This document shows, in pieces, positions 51,292 to 59,543 of a stretch of DNA of 64,000 nt. Under the pieces are notes generated by a model. That model was not told the DNA's origin and ran no database searches. It saw only the letters and a list, made by a program, of their open reading frames with translations. Source of the stretch: Mesorhizobium comanense (GTDB lineage Bacteria > Pseudomonadota > Alphaproteobacteria > Rhizobiales > Rhizobiaceae); assembly GCF_005503535.1 (NCBI RefSeq), contig NZ_SCNN01000022.1, forward strand, positions 33,904 through 97,903, given 5' to 3'. Each line of letters starts with the position of its first letter. Position 1 is the stretch's first letter. The position numbers and the translations under genes are program-made.

Positions 51292-51660
51292 TTACTTCTT
51301 CTTGCCGGCGATCGACTTGGCCGGGCCCTTGCGGGTACGCGCATTGGTGTGCGTGCGCTGGCCGCGAACCGGCAGCGAGCGGCGGTGACGCAGGCCGCGG
51401 TAGCAGCCGAGGTCCATCAGGCGCTTGATGTTCATCGAGACTTCGCGGCGCAGATCGCCTTCGACCTGGTAATCGCGATCGATGGTTTCGCGAATCTGCA
51501 GCACTTCCGCGTCGGTCAGCTGGTTGACGCGGCGCTCGGCCGGGATGCCGACCTTGTCGACGATCTCCTGGGCGAACTTCTTGCCAATGCCGTGAATGTA
51601 CTGAAGCGCGATGACGACGCGCTTGTTGGTCGGAATGTTGACGCCGGCTATACGAGCCAT
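51292..51660 (-). CDS. rpsM: 30S ribosomal protein S13
   Basis: Contacts the P-site tRNA and the large subunit in the head of the small subunit. The 122-aa protein starts MARIAGVNIPTNKRVVIAL and ends GQRTHTNARTRKGPAKSIAG plus KKK. The upstream in-frame residues overlap the ribosome binding site (AGAAGAGAAGA) and are excluded. It is the first gene of the alpha part, 220 bp after adk, a gap with no other features I recognise. Confidence 0.98.
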   Translation of the reverse strand: MARIAGVNIPTNKRVVIALQYIHGIGKKFAQEIVDKVGIPAERRVNQLTDAEVLQIRETIDRDYQVEGDLRREVSMNIKRLMDLGCYRGLRHRRSLPVRGQRTHTNARTRKGPAKSIAGKKK

Positions 51661-51880
51661 CTTCTTCTCTTCTCCATATGGGCCGGCCAACCTTGAAAAA
51701 CCAGGCAGGTCCAGCGCTGTTCAAATTGCCCCGCGTCCGGTGGAGGCCGGCCCTTGCGGGAGTTTCCAGTTCAAAGCCATCGCCTTGCCCTTGCGGACAA
51801 GCAAAGTTCACGCCTGACTGGAAGACGGGCCGCCATACCTCAGCGGGCCGCCGCCGTCAAGCCAAAACTTAATTTTCCGC

Positions 51881-52477
51881 TTACCGCGCCTTGGCGGCGG
51901 CGGTGAGTACGCCTTCGATCTCGGCGGTTACCGCGTCGATGCTTGCCATGCCGTCGACAGTCCTGAGCTTGCCCTTGGCGTAGTAGTAGCCCGTCAGCGG
52001 CGCGGTTTTCTTGTAGTATTCCCGCAGGCGTTCTTCGAACACCGCCGGATTGTCGTCCTTGCGGACCGGTTGGCCGGCAGCCTTGGCGTCCTCGGCGCGT
52101 TTGACGATGCGGCCGACCAGGGCCCTGTCGTCGACGACCAGTTCGATGACCGTGTCGAGGCCGATGCCCCGCTCGGAAAGCATCGATTCAACCGCATCGG
52201 CCTGCACCAGGGTGCGCGGGTAACCGTCGAGGATGAACCCCTTGGCGCAGTCGGCCTGGTCGATGCGCTCGGCGACGATGGCGTTGACGATGGCATCCGA
52301 CACCAGTTCGCCGGCATCCATCACCGCCTTGGCGCGCTTGCCGACCTCGGTACCCGCCTGGACGGCGGCACGCAGCATGTCACCCGTCGAGAGCTGGGGT
52401 ATGCCGTGTTTTTCTACCAGTCTTTGTGCTTGTGTCCCCTTGCCCGCTCCTGGCGGCCCAAGCAAAATCAACCTCAT
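51881..52477 (-). CDS. adk: Adenylate kinase
   Basis: Interconverts ATP, AMP and ADP in the cytoplasm. At 198 aa it is the short form: P-loop GPPGAGKGTQ at 8-17, the AMP-binding LSTGDMLRAAV, GFILDGYPRT, and a short LID (DDNPAVFEERLREYY) lacking the four-Cys zinc site. It overlaps the secY stop by four bases (ATGA), the usual coupled arrangement in the spc operon. Confidence 0.97.
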   Translation of the reverse strand: MRLILLGPPGAGKGTQAQRLVEKHGIPQLSTGDMLRAAVQAGTEVGKRAKAVMDAGELVSDAIVNAIVAERIDQADCAKGFILDGYPRTLVQADAVESMLSERGIGLDTVIELVVDDRALVGRIVKRAEDAKAAGQPVRKDDNPAVFEERLREYYKKTAPLTGYYYAKGKLRTVDGMASIDAVTAEIEGVLTAAAKAR

Positions 52478-53814
52478 CTGGCTTTCTTCCCCCCGCGCAG
52501 CTTCGACTTCTTGATCAGGCCTTCATACTGGTGCGCGATCAGGTGACCCTGAATCTGCGCAACCGTATCGAGCGTGACACTGACCACGATCAGAAGCGAT
52601 GTGCCACCAAGGTAGAATGGTACGCCAGTCGCCGAGATCAGGAACTCCGGCAGCAGGCACACCAGCACCAGGTAGATGGCGCCGATGACGGTGATGCGGG
52701 TGAGAACGTAATCGATGTAATCGGCGGTGCGCTCGCCCGGGCGGTAGCCCGGGATGAAGCCCGAATGCTTCTTGAGCTGGTCGGCGGTGTCCTTCGGGTT
52801 GAAGACAATCGCAGTGTAGAAGAAGGCGAAGAACACGATCATCGCCGCGTAGAATGCCATGTAGAGCGGCTGGCCGTGGCCGAGGGAAGCCAGGATGGTG
52901 CTTGCCCAGGCCGGCATGTTGGTCGTCTGCGAGAAGCCCGCGATGGTGGCCGGCAAAAGCAGCAGCGACGACGCGAAGATCGGCGGAATGACACCCGACG
53001 TGTTGAGCTTCAGCGGCAAATGCGAGGTGTCGCCCTGGAACATCCGGTTGCCGACCTGGCGCTTCGGATACTGGATCAGCAAACGGCGCTGGGCGCGCTC
53101 GAAGAACACGATGAGCGCGATGACGACGATGGCCAGAACGATGATCGCCAGGATCAGGCCGGTCGAAAGCGCTCCGGTGCGGCCGAGTTCCAGCGTGCCC
53201 GAAATGGCATGCGGCAGGCCGGCCACGATGCCGGAGAAGATGATCAGCGAAATACCATTGCCGATGCCGCGCGCGGTGATCTGTTCGCCGAGCCACATCA
53301 GGAACATGGTGCCGCCGACCAGCGTGACGACGGTCGAGATGCGGAAGAACATGCCGGGATCGCTGACGATGCCGTTACCGCCTTCCAGACCCACCGAAAT
53401 GCCGTAGGCCTGTACCAGCGCCAGAAGCACGGTGCCGTAGCGCGTATACTGGTTGATGACCTTGCGGCCCTGCTCGCCTTCCTTCTTCAGCGCTTCCAGC
53501 GACGGGATGACCGAGGTCATCAGCTGCATGATGATGGAGGCGGAGATGTAGGGCATGATGCCGAGCGCAAAGATCGCCATGCGCTGCACGGCGCCGCCGG
53601 CGAACATGTTGAACATGCCCAGCACGCCCTTGCTCTGCGAGGAGAAGGCCTGGGCGAAGGCGTCGGGGTTGATTCCGGGAAGCGGTATGTAGGTGCCGAG
53701 GCGATAGACGAGCAGCGCGCCGATGGTGAACCAGATTCGTTTCTTCAGATCCTCCGCCTTGGCGAAGGCCGAGAAATTCAGATTCGAGGCTAGTTGTTCA
53801 GCAGCCGAAGCCAT
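52474..53814 (-). CDS. secY: Protein translocase subunit SecY
   Basis: The channel-forming subunit of the inner-membrane Sec translocon. The 446-aa protein has ten TM segments, the plug region PLPGINPDAF near 48, YFYTAIVFNP-like FFYTAIVFNPKDTADQLKKH near 330, and the cytoplasmic loop GYRPGERTADYIDYVLTRIT. It starts after a 193-bp gap from rplO that holds a GCGGCCGCG/CGCGGCCGC hairpin at 53912-53933. adk overlaps its stop. Confidence 0.97.
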   Translation of the reverse strand: MASAAEQLASNLNFSAFAKAEDLKKRIWFTIGALLVYRLGTYIPLPGINPDAFAQAFSSQSKGVLGMFNMFAGGAVQRMAIFALGIMPYISASIIMQLMTSVIPSLEALKKEGEQGRKVINQYTRYGTVLLALVQAYGISVGLEGGNGIVSDPGMFFRISTVVTLVGGTMFLMWLGEQITARGIGNGISLIIFSGIVAGLPHAISGTLELGRTGALSTGLILAIIVLAIVVIALIVFFERAQRRLLIQYPKRQVGNRMFQGDTSHLPLKLNTSGVIPPIFASSLLLLPATIAGFSQTTNMPAWASTILASLGHGQPLYMAFYAAMIVFFAFFYTAIVFNPKDTADQLKKHSGFIPGYRPGERTADYIDYVLTRITVIGAIYLVLVCLLPEFLISATGVPFYLGGTSLLIVVSVTLDTVAQIQGHLIAHQYEGLIKKSKLRGGKKAR

Positions 53815-53911
53815 GCCTGATTCTCCGCTTGGTAACGCTTGATGGCCCGTGAGGTCAGGCGGCGCGTTTCACCGAAGCTCACGAGATAAGCTCCGGGCTG
53901 TAAACATGCAA

Positions 53912-53933
53912 GCGGCCGCGTTGACGCGGCCGC
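53912..53933. promoter_or_regulatory. GC-rich hairpin between rplO and secY
   Basis: GCGGCCGCG-TTGA-CGCGGCCGC is a perfect 9-bp stem with a four-base loop. Only weakly T-rich sequence (TTGCATGTTT) follows on the coding strand. It could reduce read-through from ribosomal genes into secY. The function is inferred. Confidence 0.4.
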
Positions 53934-54007
53934 CTAATTGAGCAGATCAAAGCGCGATCAGAAGCAAAAGCAAATGCCGCCCCTGCCGGTCACGCTTCAA
54001 ATTGCCG

Positions 54008-54481
54008 TTACTCGGCAGCGGCCTGTTCCGGCAGCTTGACCGAACCACCAGCCTTCTCGATCTTTTCGATCGCGGCCTTGGAGGCACCGGCGACGTCGAA
54101 GGCGAGCTTGGCCTTGAGTTCGCCATCCGACAGCACGCGAACGCCGTCCTTGGCGCGGCGGATGACGCCGGCGGCGACAAGCGCCTCGGCATTCACGGTC
54201 GCCTTGGCGTCGAGCTTCTTGGCGTCGATCGCGGCCTGGATCTTGGCCAGCGAAACGATCGTGAAGCTCTTGGCGAACAGGTTGTTGAAGCCGCGCTTGG
54301 GCAGGCGCCGATAGAGCGGCATCTGGCCACCCTCGAAGCCGTTGATGGCGACGCCGGAGCGCGCCTTCTGACCCTTGACGCCGCGACCGGCGGTCTTGCC
54401 CGAGCCGGAACCGATGCCACGGCCCAGACGCTTCTTGGAATGCGTCGCGCCGTCCTTGTCACGCAGATCGTTGAGTTTCAT
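54008..54481 (-). CDS. rplO: 50S ribosomal protein L15
   Basis: A late-assembly protein of the large subunit. The 157-aa protein has the flexible Gly/Lys-rich N-terminus (GRGIGSGSGKTAGRGVKGQK), GFEGGQMPLYRRLPKRGF and a C-terminal KIEKAGGSVKL. The start at MKLNDLRD is conserved; the preceding Arg-rich codons overlap the ribosome binding site AGGAG. The gap to secY is 193 bp. Confidence 0.97.
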   Translation of the reverse strand: MKLNDLRDKDGATHSKKRLGRGIGSGSGKTAGRGVKGQKARSGVAINGFEGGQMPLYRRLPKRGFNNLFAKSFTIVSLAKIQAAIDAKKLDAKATVNAEALVAAGVIRRAKDGVRVLSDGELKAKLAFDVAGASKAAIEKIEKAGGSVKLPEQAAAE

Positions 54482-54503
54482 CTGAGTTCTCCTGCGCTCT
54501 GGC

Positions 54504-54701
54504 TCAGCCCTCGTCCACAACGCGGACGAGATGCTGAACGGCGGCGATCATGCCGCGCACGGAAGGCGTATCTTCCAGAGTGCGCTGCTTGTGCATCTTG
54601 TTGAGGCCGAGGCCGACCAGCGTCGCACGCTGTTCCTTCGGGCGGCGGATCGGCGAACCGATCTGCTCAACGGTGATGGTCTTGGTTGCTTTCTTGGCCA
54701 T
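54504..54701 (-). CDS. rpmD: 50S ribosomal protein L30
   Basis: A small large-subunit protein of 65 aa with ITVEQIGSPIRRPKEQRATL and GLGLNKMHKQRTLEDTPSVR, the family signature. The start is ATG at MAKKATKT; an in-frame TTG two codons earlier is less likely. Spacing is 24 bp after rpsE and 22 bp before rplO. Confidence 0.97.
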   Translation of the reverse strand: MAKKATKTITVEQIGSPIRRPKEQRATLVGLGLNKMHKQRTLEDTPSVRGMIAAVQHLVRVVDEG

Positions 54702-54725
54702 GGTCAAAATCCCTGGTCAGATCGA

Positions 54726-55295
54726 CTATTCTTCAGCCGCAACGGCGGTGCCGCGGCGGGCCTGAAGCGTCGAATACTTGATGCCGCGCGCGGCAGCCAC
54801 ATCCTTGGGATGCATCTGGCTCTTCAGCGCGTCGAAAGTGGCGCGAACCATGTTGTACGGGTTCGACGAACCCATCGACTTGGCGACCACGTCATGCATG
54901 CCGAGCGTCTCGAAGACGGCGCGCATCGGGCCGCCGGCGATGATGCCGGTACCCTGCTTGGCGGCGCGCAGCAGCACGCGGCCAGCGCCCCAACGTCCTT
55001 CGACGTCGTGATGCAGCGTGCGGCCCGAGCGCAGCGGCACGAAGATCATGTCGCGCTTGGCCGATTCGGTTGCCTTGCGGATGGCTTCCGGCACTTCGCG
55101 CGCCTTGCCGTGACCGAAGCCGACGCGGCCCTTCTGGTCGCCGACGACGACGAGTGCGGCGAAACCGAAGCGGCGGCCACCCTTGACGACCTTGGCGACG
55201 CGGTTGATGTGGACCAGCTTGTCCACCATGCCGTCGTCACGCTCTTCGCGTTCACGCTCGCGGCCGCGGCCGCCTTCTCTACGTTCCTGTGCCAT
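54726..55295 (-). CDS. rpsE: 30S ribosomal protein S5
   Basis: Shapes the mRNA entry tunnel and helps translational accuracy. The 189-aa protein has a double-stranded-RNA-like first domain (VVKGGRRFGFAALVVVGDQ, then GRVGFGHGKAREVPEAIRKA) and the second KQGTGIIAGGPMRAVFE. It is about 20 residues longer than the E. coli protein owing to an Arg/Glu-rich N-terminus (QERREGGRGREREREERD). Start at MAQERRE; the ORF extends 10 codons further up into the ribosome binding region. Confidence 0.97.
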   Translation of the reverse strand: MAQERREGGRGREREREERDDGMVDKLVHINRVAKVVKGGRRFGFAALVVVGDQKGRVGFGHGKAREVPEAIRKATESAKRDMIFVPLRSGRTLHHDVEGRWGAGRVLLRAAKQGTGIIAGGPMRAVFETLGMHDVVAKSMGSSNPYNMVRATFDALKSQMHPKDVAAARGIKYSTLQARRGTAVAAEE

Positions 55296-55444
55296 ATCCT
55301 GTTCCTTGTTCTTTTCCGGAAGCACGGGTTGCTGATTGCCGGCGCCGCTTTGGGTCGCCGACGGTGAATTTCTGTCCTTTGCCTGATCTTACCCGAAAAG
55401 TCTGCAACTTTTTGCTGCGCTGACCTTCGGTTCGGGATCATGCA

Positions 55445-55804
55445 TCAGAAGCTGAGGCCACCTTCGCGGGCTGCCTCGGCGAGCGCCTTGACGCGGCCGT
55501 GATAGATGTAGGGGCCACGGTCGAAGACGACTTCCTTGACGCCGGCCTTGGCGGCGCGCTCGGCGATCAGCTTGCCGATCGCGGCGGCGGCAGCCGTGTC
55601 GGCGCCGGTCTTGAGCGAACCCTTCAGGTCCTTCTCGAGCGTCGAGGCGGCGGCGATGGTGTGGCCCTTGGCATCGTCGATGACCTGCACGTAGATGTTC
55701 TTGGACGTGCGGTGAACCGAAAGACGCGGACGCTCGCCCGCGACCTTGCGGATCTGGCGGCGGACGCGCTGCGCGCGGCGCTGAATGGCTTCCTTGGTAC
55801 CCAT
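55445..55804 (-). CDS. rplR: 50S ribosomal protein L18
   Basis: Binds 5S rRNA in the central protuberance together with L5. The 119-aa sequence has RRAQRVRRQIRKVAGERPRL near the start, VHRTSKNIYVQVIDD, and the C-terminus DRGPYIYHGRVKALAEAARE plus GGLSF, all typical. The gap to rpsE is about 150 bp. Confidence 0.97.
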   Translation of the reverse strand: MGTKEAIQRRAQRVRRQIRKVAGERPRLSVHRTSKNIYVQVIDDAKGHTIAAASTLEKDLKGSLKTGADTAAAAAIGKLIAERAAKAGVKEVVFDRGPYIYHGRVKALAEAAREGGLSF

Positions 55805-55931
55805 GATAGTCTTCCTTGCCTTCAGAAAACGGGGGCCGTCATATGCGGTAGGCGAAAGCGCCTCCCGCGACCGCTCCCCGCGGCGTTAAACTCTCTTGGC
55901 CGAAAAGTTCGCGACTTTTCGGCCAAGCATA

Positions 55932-56465
55932 CTACTTCTTCTTGCCTTCCTTGCGGACGATCTTCTCGCCAGCATAGCGGACACCCTTGCCCTTGTACGG
56001 CTCGGGACCACGATACTCGCGGATCTCCGCGGCAACCTGGCCGACCTGCTGCTTGTCGATGCCGGTCACGGTGATTTCCGTCGGCTTCGGCACAGCGATC
56101 GTGACGCCAGCCGGCGTCTCATAGATGACGTCATGGCTGAAGCCAAGAGCCAACTGCAGGTTCTTGCCCTGCATGGCGGCACGATAACCGACGCCGGTGA
56201 TCTCGAGCTTCTTCTCGAAGCCGTCCTTGACGCCGTGCAGGATGTTGACGATCTGCGTGCGCGACATGCCCCACTTGGAGCGGGCCGCCTTCGACTGGTC
56301 GCGCGGCTGGACAGCGATCTCGCTACCTTCCATCTTGACCAGAACTTCGTCGTTCACCACGAACTTCAGCTCGCCCTTGGGGCCCTTCGCCGTCACGGTC
56401 TGGCCGTTGACGGACGCGGTCACGCCCTGCGGCAGCGAAACGGGTTTCTTTCCAATACGAGACAT
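55932..56465 (-). CDS. rplF: 50S ribosomal protein L6
   Basis: Sits near the sarcin-ricin loop and factor-binding site. The 177-aa protein has two related folds: MSRIGKKPVSLPQGVTASVN, VKGPKGELKFV-like AKGPKGELKFVVNDEVLVKM, then YRAAMQGKNLQLALGFSHDV and a C-terminal YRGPEPYKGKGVRYAGEKIV ending in KKK. The position between rpsH and rplR is standard. Confidence 0.98.
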   Translation of the reverse strand: MSRIGKKPVSLPQGVTASVNGQTVTAKGPKGELKFVVNDEVLVKMEGSEIAVQPRDQSKAARSKWGMSRTQIVNILHGVKDGFEKKLEITGVGYRAAMQGKNLQLALGFSHDVIYETPAGVTIAVPKPTEITVTGIDKQQVGQVAAEIREYRGPEPYKGKGVRYAGEKIVRKEGKKK

Positions 56466-56554
56466 CTGGTTGTCCTCGTCACTTCTCTTGTTTCAGGTCT
56501 CAGTTTCCGGAAACGCTCCCGGAAACCGGAGGCCACTTCCTGGGGTCTGCCAGA

Positions 56555-56953
56555 TCAGAAGATCTGGCAGAGAATTTCCCCACCGACATTCTGCTCACGC
56601 GCTTCATGGTCGGCCATCACGCCCTTCGGTGTCGAAAGGATGGCGATGCCGAGGCCGTTGGCGACATGCGGGATCGACTTTGCCGAAACGTAAACGCGGC
56701 GGCCAGGCTTCGAAACGCGCGCGATTTCACGCACGACCGGAGCACCGTCGAAATACTTCAGCTCGATTTCGATCTCGGACTTGCCGTTGTCGAAGTCGGT
56801 CTGGCTGTAGTCGCGGATATAGCCTTCAGCCTTCAGCACGTCGAGGACGCGGGTGCGCAGACGCGAGGCCGGCGTCGAGACACTCGACTTCTTGCGGCCG
56901 TAGGCGTTGCGGATGCGGGTCAGCATATCGCCGAGAGGATCGCTCAATGACAT
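56555..56953 (-). CDS. rpsH: 30S ribosomal protein S8
   Basis: Binds the central domain of 16S rRNA and in many bacteria represses the spc operon. The 132-aa protein starts SLSDPLGDMLTRIRNAYGRK and ends with the conserved LSTPKGVMADHEAREQNVGG then EILCQIF. Genes on both sides (rpsN, rplF) are close, with a 12-bp gap to rpsN. Confidence 0.98.
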   Translation of the reverse strand: MSLSDPLGDMLTRIRNAYGRKKSSVSTPASRLRTRVLDVLKAEGYIRDYSQTDFDNGKSEIEIELKYFDGAPVVREIARVSKPGRRVYVSAKSIPHVANGLGIAILSTPKGVMADHEAREQNVGGEILCQIF

Positions 56954-56965
56954 GTTATGTCCTCC

Positions 56966-57271
56966 TTACCAGCTCGACTTGACCAGGCCGGGGATCTGGC
57001 CGTTGTTGCCGAGATCACGCAGCGCGATACGCGATACTTTGAGCTTGCGATAGAAAGCCCGTGGACGGCCCGTGACTTCGCAGCGGTTGCGGATGCGGAT
57101 CTTGGCCGAGTTGCGCGGCAGCGCGGCAAGCTTGAGCTGAGCGCGGAAACGCTCTTCCATCGGCTTGGACTGATCCATGATGATCGCCTTGAGCGCGGCG
57201 CGCTTGGGACCGTACTGATCGGCAAGCTTGCGGCGCCTGTTGTTCTTTTCGACTGAGCTGGTCTTTGCCAT
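56966..57271 (-). CDS. rpsN: 30S ribosomal protein S14
   Basis: A small-subunit head protein near the decoding region. It is the long, zinc-free form (101 aa): MAKTSSVEKNNRRRKLADQ, then NRCEVTGRPRAFYRKLKVSR and GQIPGLVKSSW; only one of the four zinc cysteines remains. The ORF can be read further upstream into rplE, but the conserved start and the AGGAAAATCTGAA site fix this ATG. Confidence 0.97.
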   Translation of the reverse strand: MAKTSSVEKNNRRRKLADQYGPKRAALKAIIMDQSKPMEERFRAQLKLAALPRNSAKIRIRNRCEVTGRPRAFYRKLKVSRIALRDLGNNGQIPGLVKSSW

Positions 57272-57297
57272 TTCAGATTTTCCTTTTCTCGCTGCCG

Positions 57298-57876
57298 TTA
57301 CTGGCGGAAGGGGAAGTTGAAGGCCTTGAGCAATGCCCTGGCTTCGTCGTCCGTCTTCGCAGTCGTACAAACGATGACGTCCATGCCCCAGATCTGATCA
57401 ACCTTGTCGTAGTTGATCTCCGGGAACACGATGTGCTCCTTGATGCCCATGGCGTAGTTGCCACGGCCGTCAAAGCTCTTGGGGTTCAGTCCGCGAAAGT
57501 CGCGAACGCGCGGCAGCGCGATGTTCACGAGGCGGTCGAGGAACTCGTACATGCGTTCCTTGCGCAGCGTGACCTTGGCACCGATCGGCATGTTCTCGCG
57601 GACCTTGAAGCCCGCGATCGAGTTGCGGGCGCGGGTGACGACGGCCTTCTGGCCGGCGATCATCGCCAGGTCCTCGGCGGCGACCGAAGGCTTCTTGGAA
57701 TCGGCGGTCGCTTCGCCGACACCCATGTTCAGCACGATCTTGTCGAGGCGCGGAACCTGCATGTCGTTGTCGTAGCCGAACTGCTCCTGCAACGCCTTGC
57801 GGATGGTCTCGTTGTAGACCTTCTTGAGACGGGGCACGTTGTTGGCAGCCGCCTGCTTGGTTTCAGCCTTAGCCAT
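57298..57876 (-). CDS. rplE: 50S ribosomal protein L5
   Basis: Bridges 5S rRNA and the P-site tRNA. The 192-aa protein has YNETIRKALQEQFGYDNDMQ, KIVLNMGVGEA, GAKVTLRKERMYEFLDRLV, RDFRGLNPKSFDGRGNYAMG and MDVIVCTTAKTDDEARALL. About ten N-terminal residues (MAKAETKQAAANN) extend the bacterial core. Its start overlaps the rplX stop by 8 bases. Confidence 0.97.
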   Translation of the reverse strand: MAKAETKQAAANNVPRLKKVYNETIRKALQEQFGYDNDMQVPRLDKIVLNMGVGEATADSKKPSVAAEDLAMIAGQKAVVTRARNSIAGFKVRENMPIGAKVTLRKERMYEFLDRLVNIALPRVRDFRGLNPKSFDGRGNYAMGIKEHIVFPEINYDKVDQIWGMDVIVCTTAKTDDEARALLKAFNFPFRQ

Positions 57877-58183
57877 TGATGACTTCTCCCGAGCGCTTGG
57901 CGACGCGCACTTTCTTGCCGTCCTTCTGGAAGATGAAACCGACGCGGGTCGGCTTGCCATCCTTGGGGTCGGCCAGCGCGATGTTCGACAGGTTGATCGG
58001 CGCTTCCTTGGTGATGATCCCGCCCTCTTGGGACTGGGTCTGCTTCTGGTGACGACGGATCATGTTGACACCACGCACCAGCGCGGTGTCGTCCTTCGGC
58101 TGCACCGAAAGGACTTCGCCCGTACGGCCCTTGTCCTTGCCGGCAAGCACGACGACCTTGTCGCCTTTTCTGATCTTTTGCAT
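57869..58183 (-). CDS. rplX: 50S ribosomal protein L24
   Basis: An assembly-initiator protein of the large subunit. The 104-aa protein starts MQKIRKGDKVVVLAGKDKGR (KOW motif), and has VRGVNMIRRHQKQTQSQEGG and SNIALADPKDGKPTRVGF. It overlaps rplE and lies 12 bp after rplN. Confidence 0.97.
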   Translation of the reverse strand: MQKIRKGDKVVVLAGKDKGRTGEVLSVQPKDDTALVRGVNMIRRHQKQTQSQEGGIITKEAPINLSNIALADPKDGKPTRVGFIFQKDGKKVRVAKRSGEVING

Positions 58184-58195
58184 TGGTCCGGCTCC

Positions 58196-58564
58196 TTACA
58201 GCACTTCAGGCGCGAGCGAGATGATCTTCATGTGGTTCTTGGCGCGGAGTTCGCGCGGAACCGGTCCGAAGATACGCGTGCCGATCGGCTCTTTCTTATT
58301 GTCGACGAGAACGGCCGCGTTCTTGTCGAAACGGATCACGCTGCCGTCCGGGCGGCGGATGTCCTTGGCCGTGCGAACCACGACCGCCTTCATCACATCG
58401 CCCTTCTTCACGCGGCCGCGCGGAATGGCTTCCTTGATCGACACCACGATGATGTCGCCCACGGAAGCGTATTTCCGCTTCGAGCCGCCCAGCACCTTGA
58501 TGCACATGACACGACGAGCGCCGGAATTATCCGCGACGTCGAGGTTTGTTTGCATCTGAATCAT
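58196..58564 (-). CDS. rplN: 50S ribosomal protein L14
   Basis: Lies at the subunit interface and contacts 16S rRNA. The 122-aa length is universal; MIQMQTNLDVADNSGARRVM, IIVVSIKEAIPRGRVKKGDV and the FGPVPRELRAKNHMKIISLA end are diagnostic. The gap to rpsQ is 72 bp. Confidence 0.98.
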   Translation of the reverse strand: MIQMQTNLDVADNSGARRVMCIKVLGGSKRKYASVGDIIVVSIKEAIPRGRVKKGDVMKAVVVRTAKDIRRPDGSVIRFDKNAAVLVDNKKEPIGTRIFGPVPRELRAKNHMKIISLAPEVL

Positions 58565-58636
58565 GACTGGCCGCCTTCTTCTTTTCTAACGGGATGGGCT
58601 CGAAGCCCCTCCCCGGTCTGTCCAAAATTCGTTTGT

Positions 58637-58876
58637 TTACGCCTGATCCGAGGATACGACGATCCAGCGCTTGTCCTTGGAAATCGGCTTCGATTCCTGG
58701 ATGAACACCTGATCGCCAACCTTGTGGGCGTTGTTCTCGTCGTGCGCCTTGTACTTCTTGGTCATGCGCACGGTCTTCTTCATCACGGGATGCGTGAAGC
58801 GCCGTTCGACCTTAACGACAACCGTCTTCTCGTTCTTGTCGCTGACGACGGTGCCCTGCAAAATGCGCTTTGGCAT
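58637..58876 (-). CDS. rpsQ: 30S ribosomal protein S17
   Basis: An early-assembly small-subunit protein of 79 aa with an OB fold: KRILQGTVVSDKNEKTVVVK, RRFTHPVMKKTVRMTKKYKA and the ESKPISKDKRW end. It sits 11 bp after rpmC, the normal order in the S10/spc junction. Confidence 0.98.
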   Translation of the reverse strand: MPKRILQGTVVSDKNEKTVVVKVERRFTHPVMKKTVRMTKKYKAHDENNAHKVGDQVFIQESKPISKDKRWIVVSSDQA

Positions 58877-58887
58877 GGTTTTCGTCC

Positions 58888-59088
58888 TTAAGCCTTCTTG
58901 GCCGCGGACTTTTCCGCAGCGATGGTCTTGATGCGCGCGATGTCCTTGCGGACCTGCTTCACGCGAGCGGTCTTCTCAAGCTGGCCGGTGGCCTTCTGGA
59001 AGCGCAGGTTGAACTGCTCCTTCTTGAGGGCCGCCAGGTCGTCGGTCAGCTGGTCCTGAGTCTTGGTCCGGATATCTTCGGCTTTCAT
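58888..59088 (-). CDS. rpmC: 50S ribosomal protein L29
   Basis: A 66-aa helical-hairpin protein near the exit tunnel, a docking site for SRP and trigger factor. MKAEDIRTKTQDQLTDDLAA, LKKEQFNLRFQKATGQLEKT and VRKDIARIKTIAAEK match the family. A 14-bp gap separates it from rplP. Confidence 0.98.
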   Translation of the reverse strand: MKAEDIRTKTQDQLTDDLAALKKEQFNLRFQKATGQLEKTARVKQVRKDIARIKTIAAEKSAAKKA

Positions 59089-59102
59089 GGTTCAGCCCGT
59101 CC

Positions 59103-59516
59103 TTATTCTGCGATGCGCTGTACGAAGCGCGTCCTGACCGAGAGCTTGGCCGCGCCGAGACGCAGCGCCTCGCGGGCGGTTTCTTCACTGACGCCGTCGA
59201 TCTCGAACATGATGCGGCCCGGCTTGACGCGCGCCGCCCAGTAATCGACCGCGCCCTTACCTTTACCCATACGGACTTCGGTCGGCTTCGAAGTCACCGG
59301 CAGATCCGGGAAAATACGGATCCAGACGCGACCGGCGCGCTTCATTTCACGAGTGATCGCGCGGCGGGCCGCCTCGATCTCACGCGCGGTGACGCGGTTC
59401 GGCTCAAGCGCCTTCAGCCCGAAACCACCGAAATCCAGGTTGGTGCCGCCCTTGGCGGTACCATGGATGCGGCCCTTGAACTGCTTGCGGAACTTTGTGC
59501 GCTTTGGCTGCAGCAT
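59103..59516 (-). CDS. rplP: 50S ribosomal protein L16
   Basis: Organises the A site region and is required for peptidyl transfer. The 137-aa protein has MLQPKRTKFRKQFKGRIHGT, EPNRVTAREIEAARRAITRE, RIFPDLPVTSKPTEVRMGKG and VKPGRIMFEIDGVSEE. All conserved regions are intact. 27 bp after rpsC. Confidence 0.98.
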   Translation of the reverse strand: MLQPKRTKFRKQFKGRIHGTAKGGTNLDFGGFGLKALEPNRVTAREIEAARRAITREMKRAGRVWIRIFPDLPVTSKPTEVRMGKGKGAVDYWAARVKPGRIMFEIDGVSEETAREALRLGAAKLSVRTRFVQRIAE

Positions 59517-59543
59517 CGTTCTAACTCCAAATTCCTAAATGTA

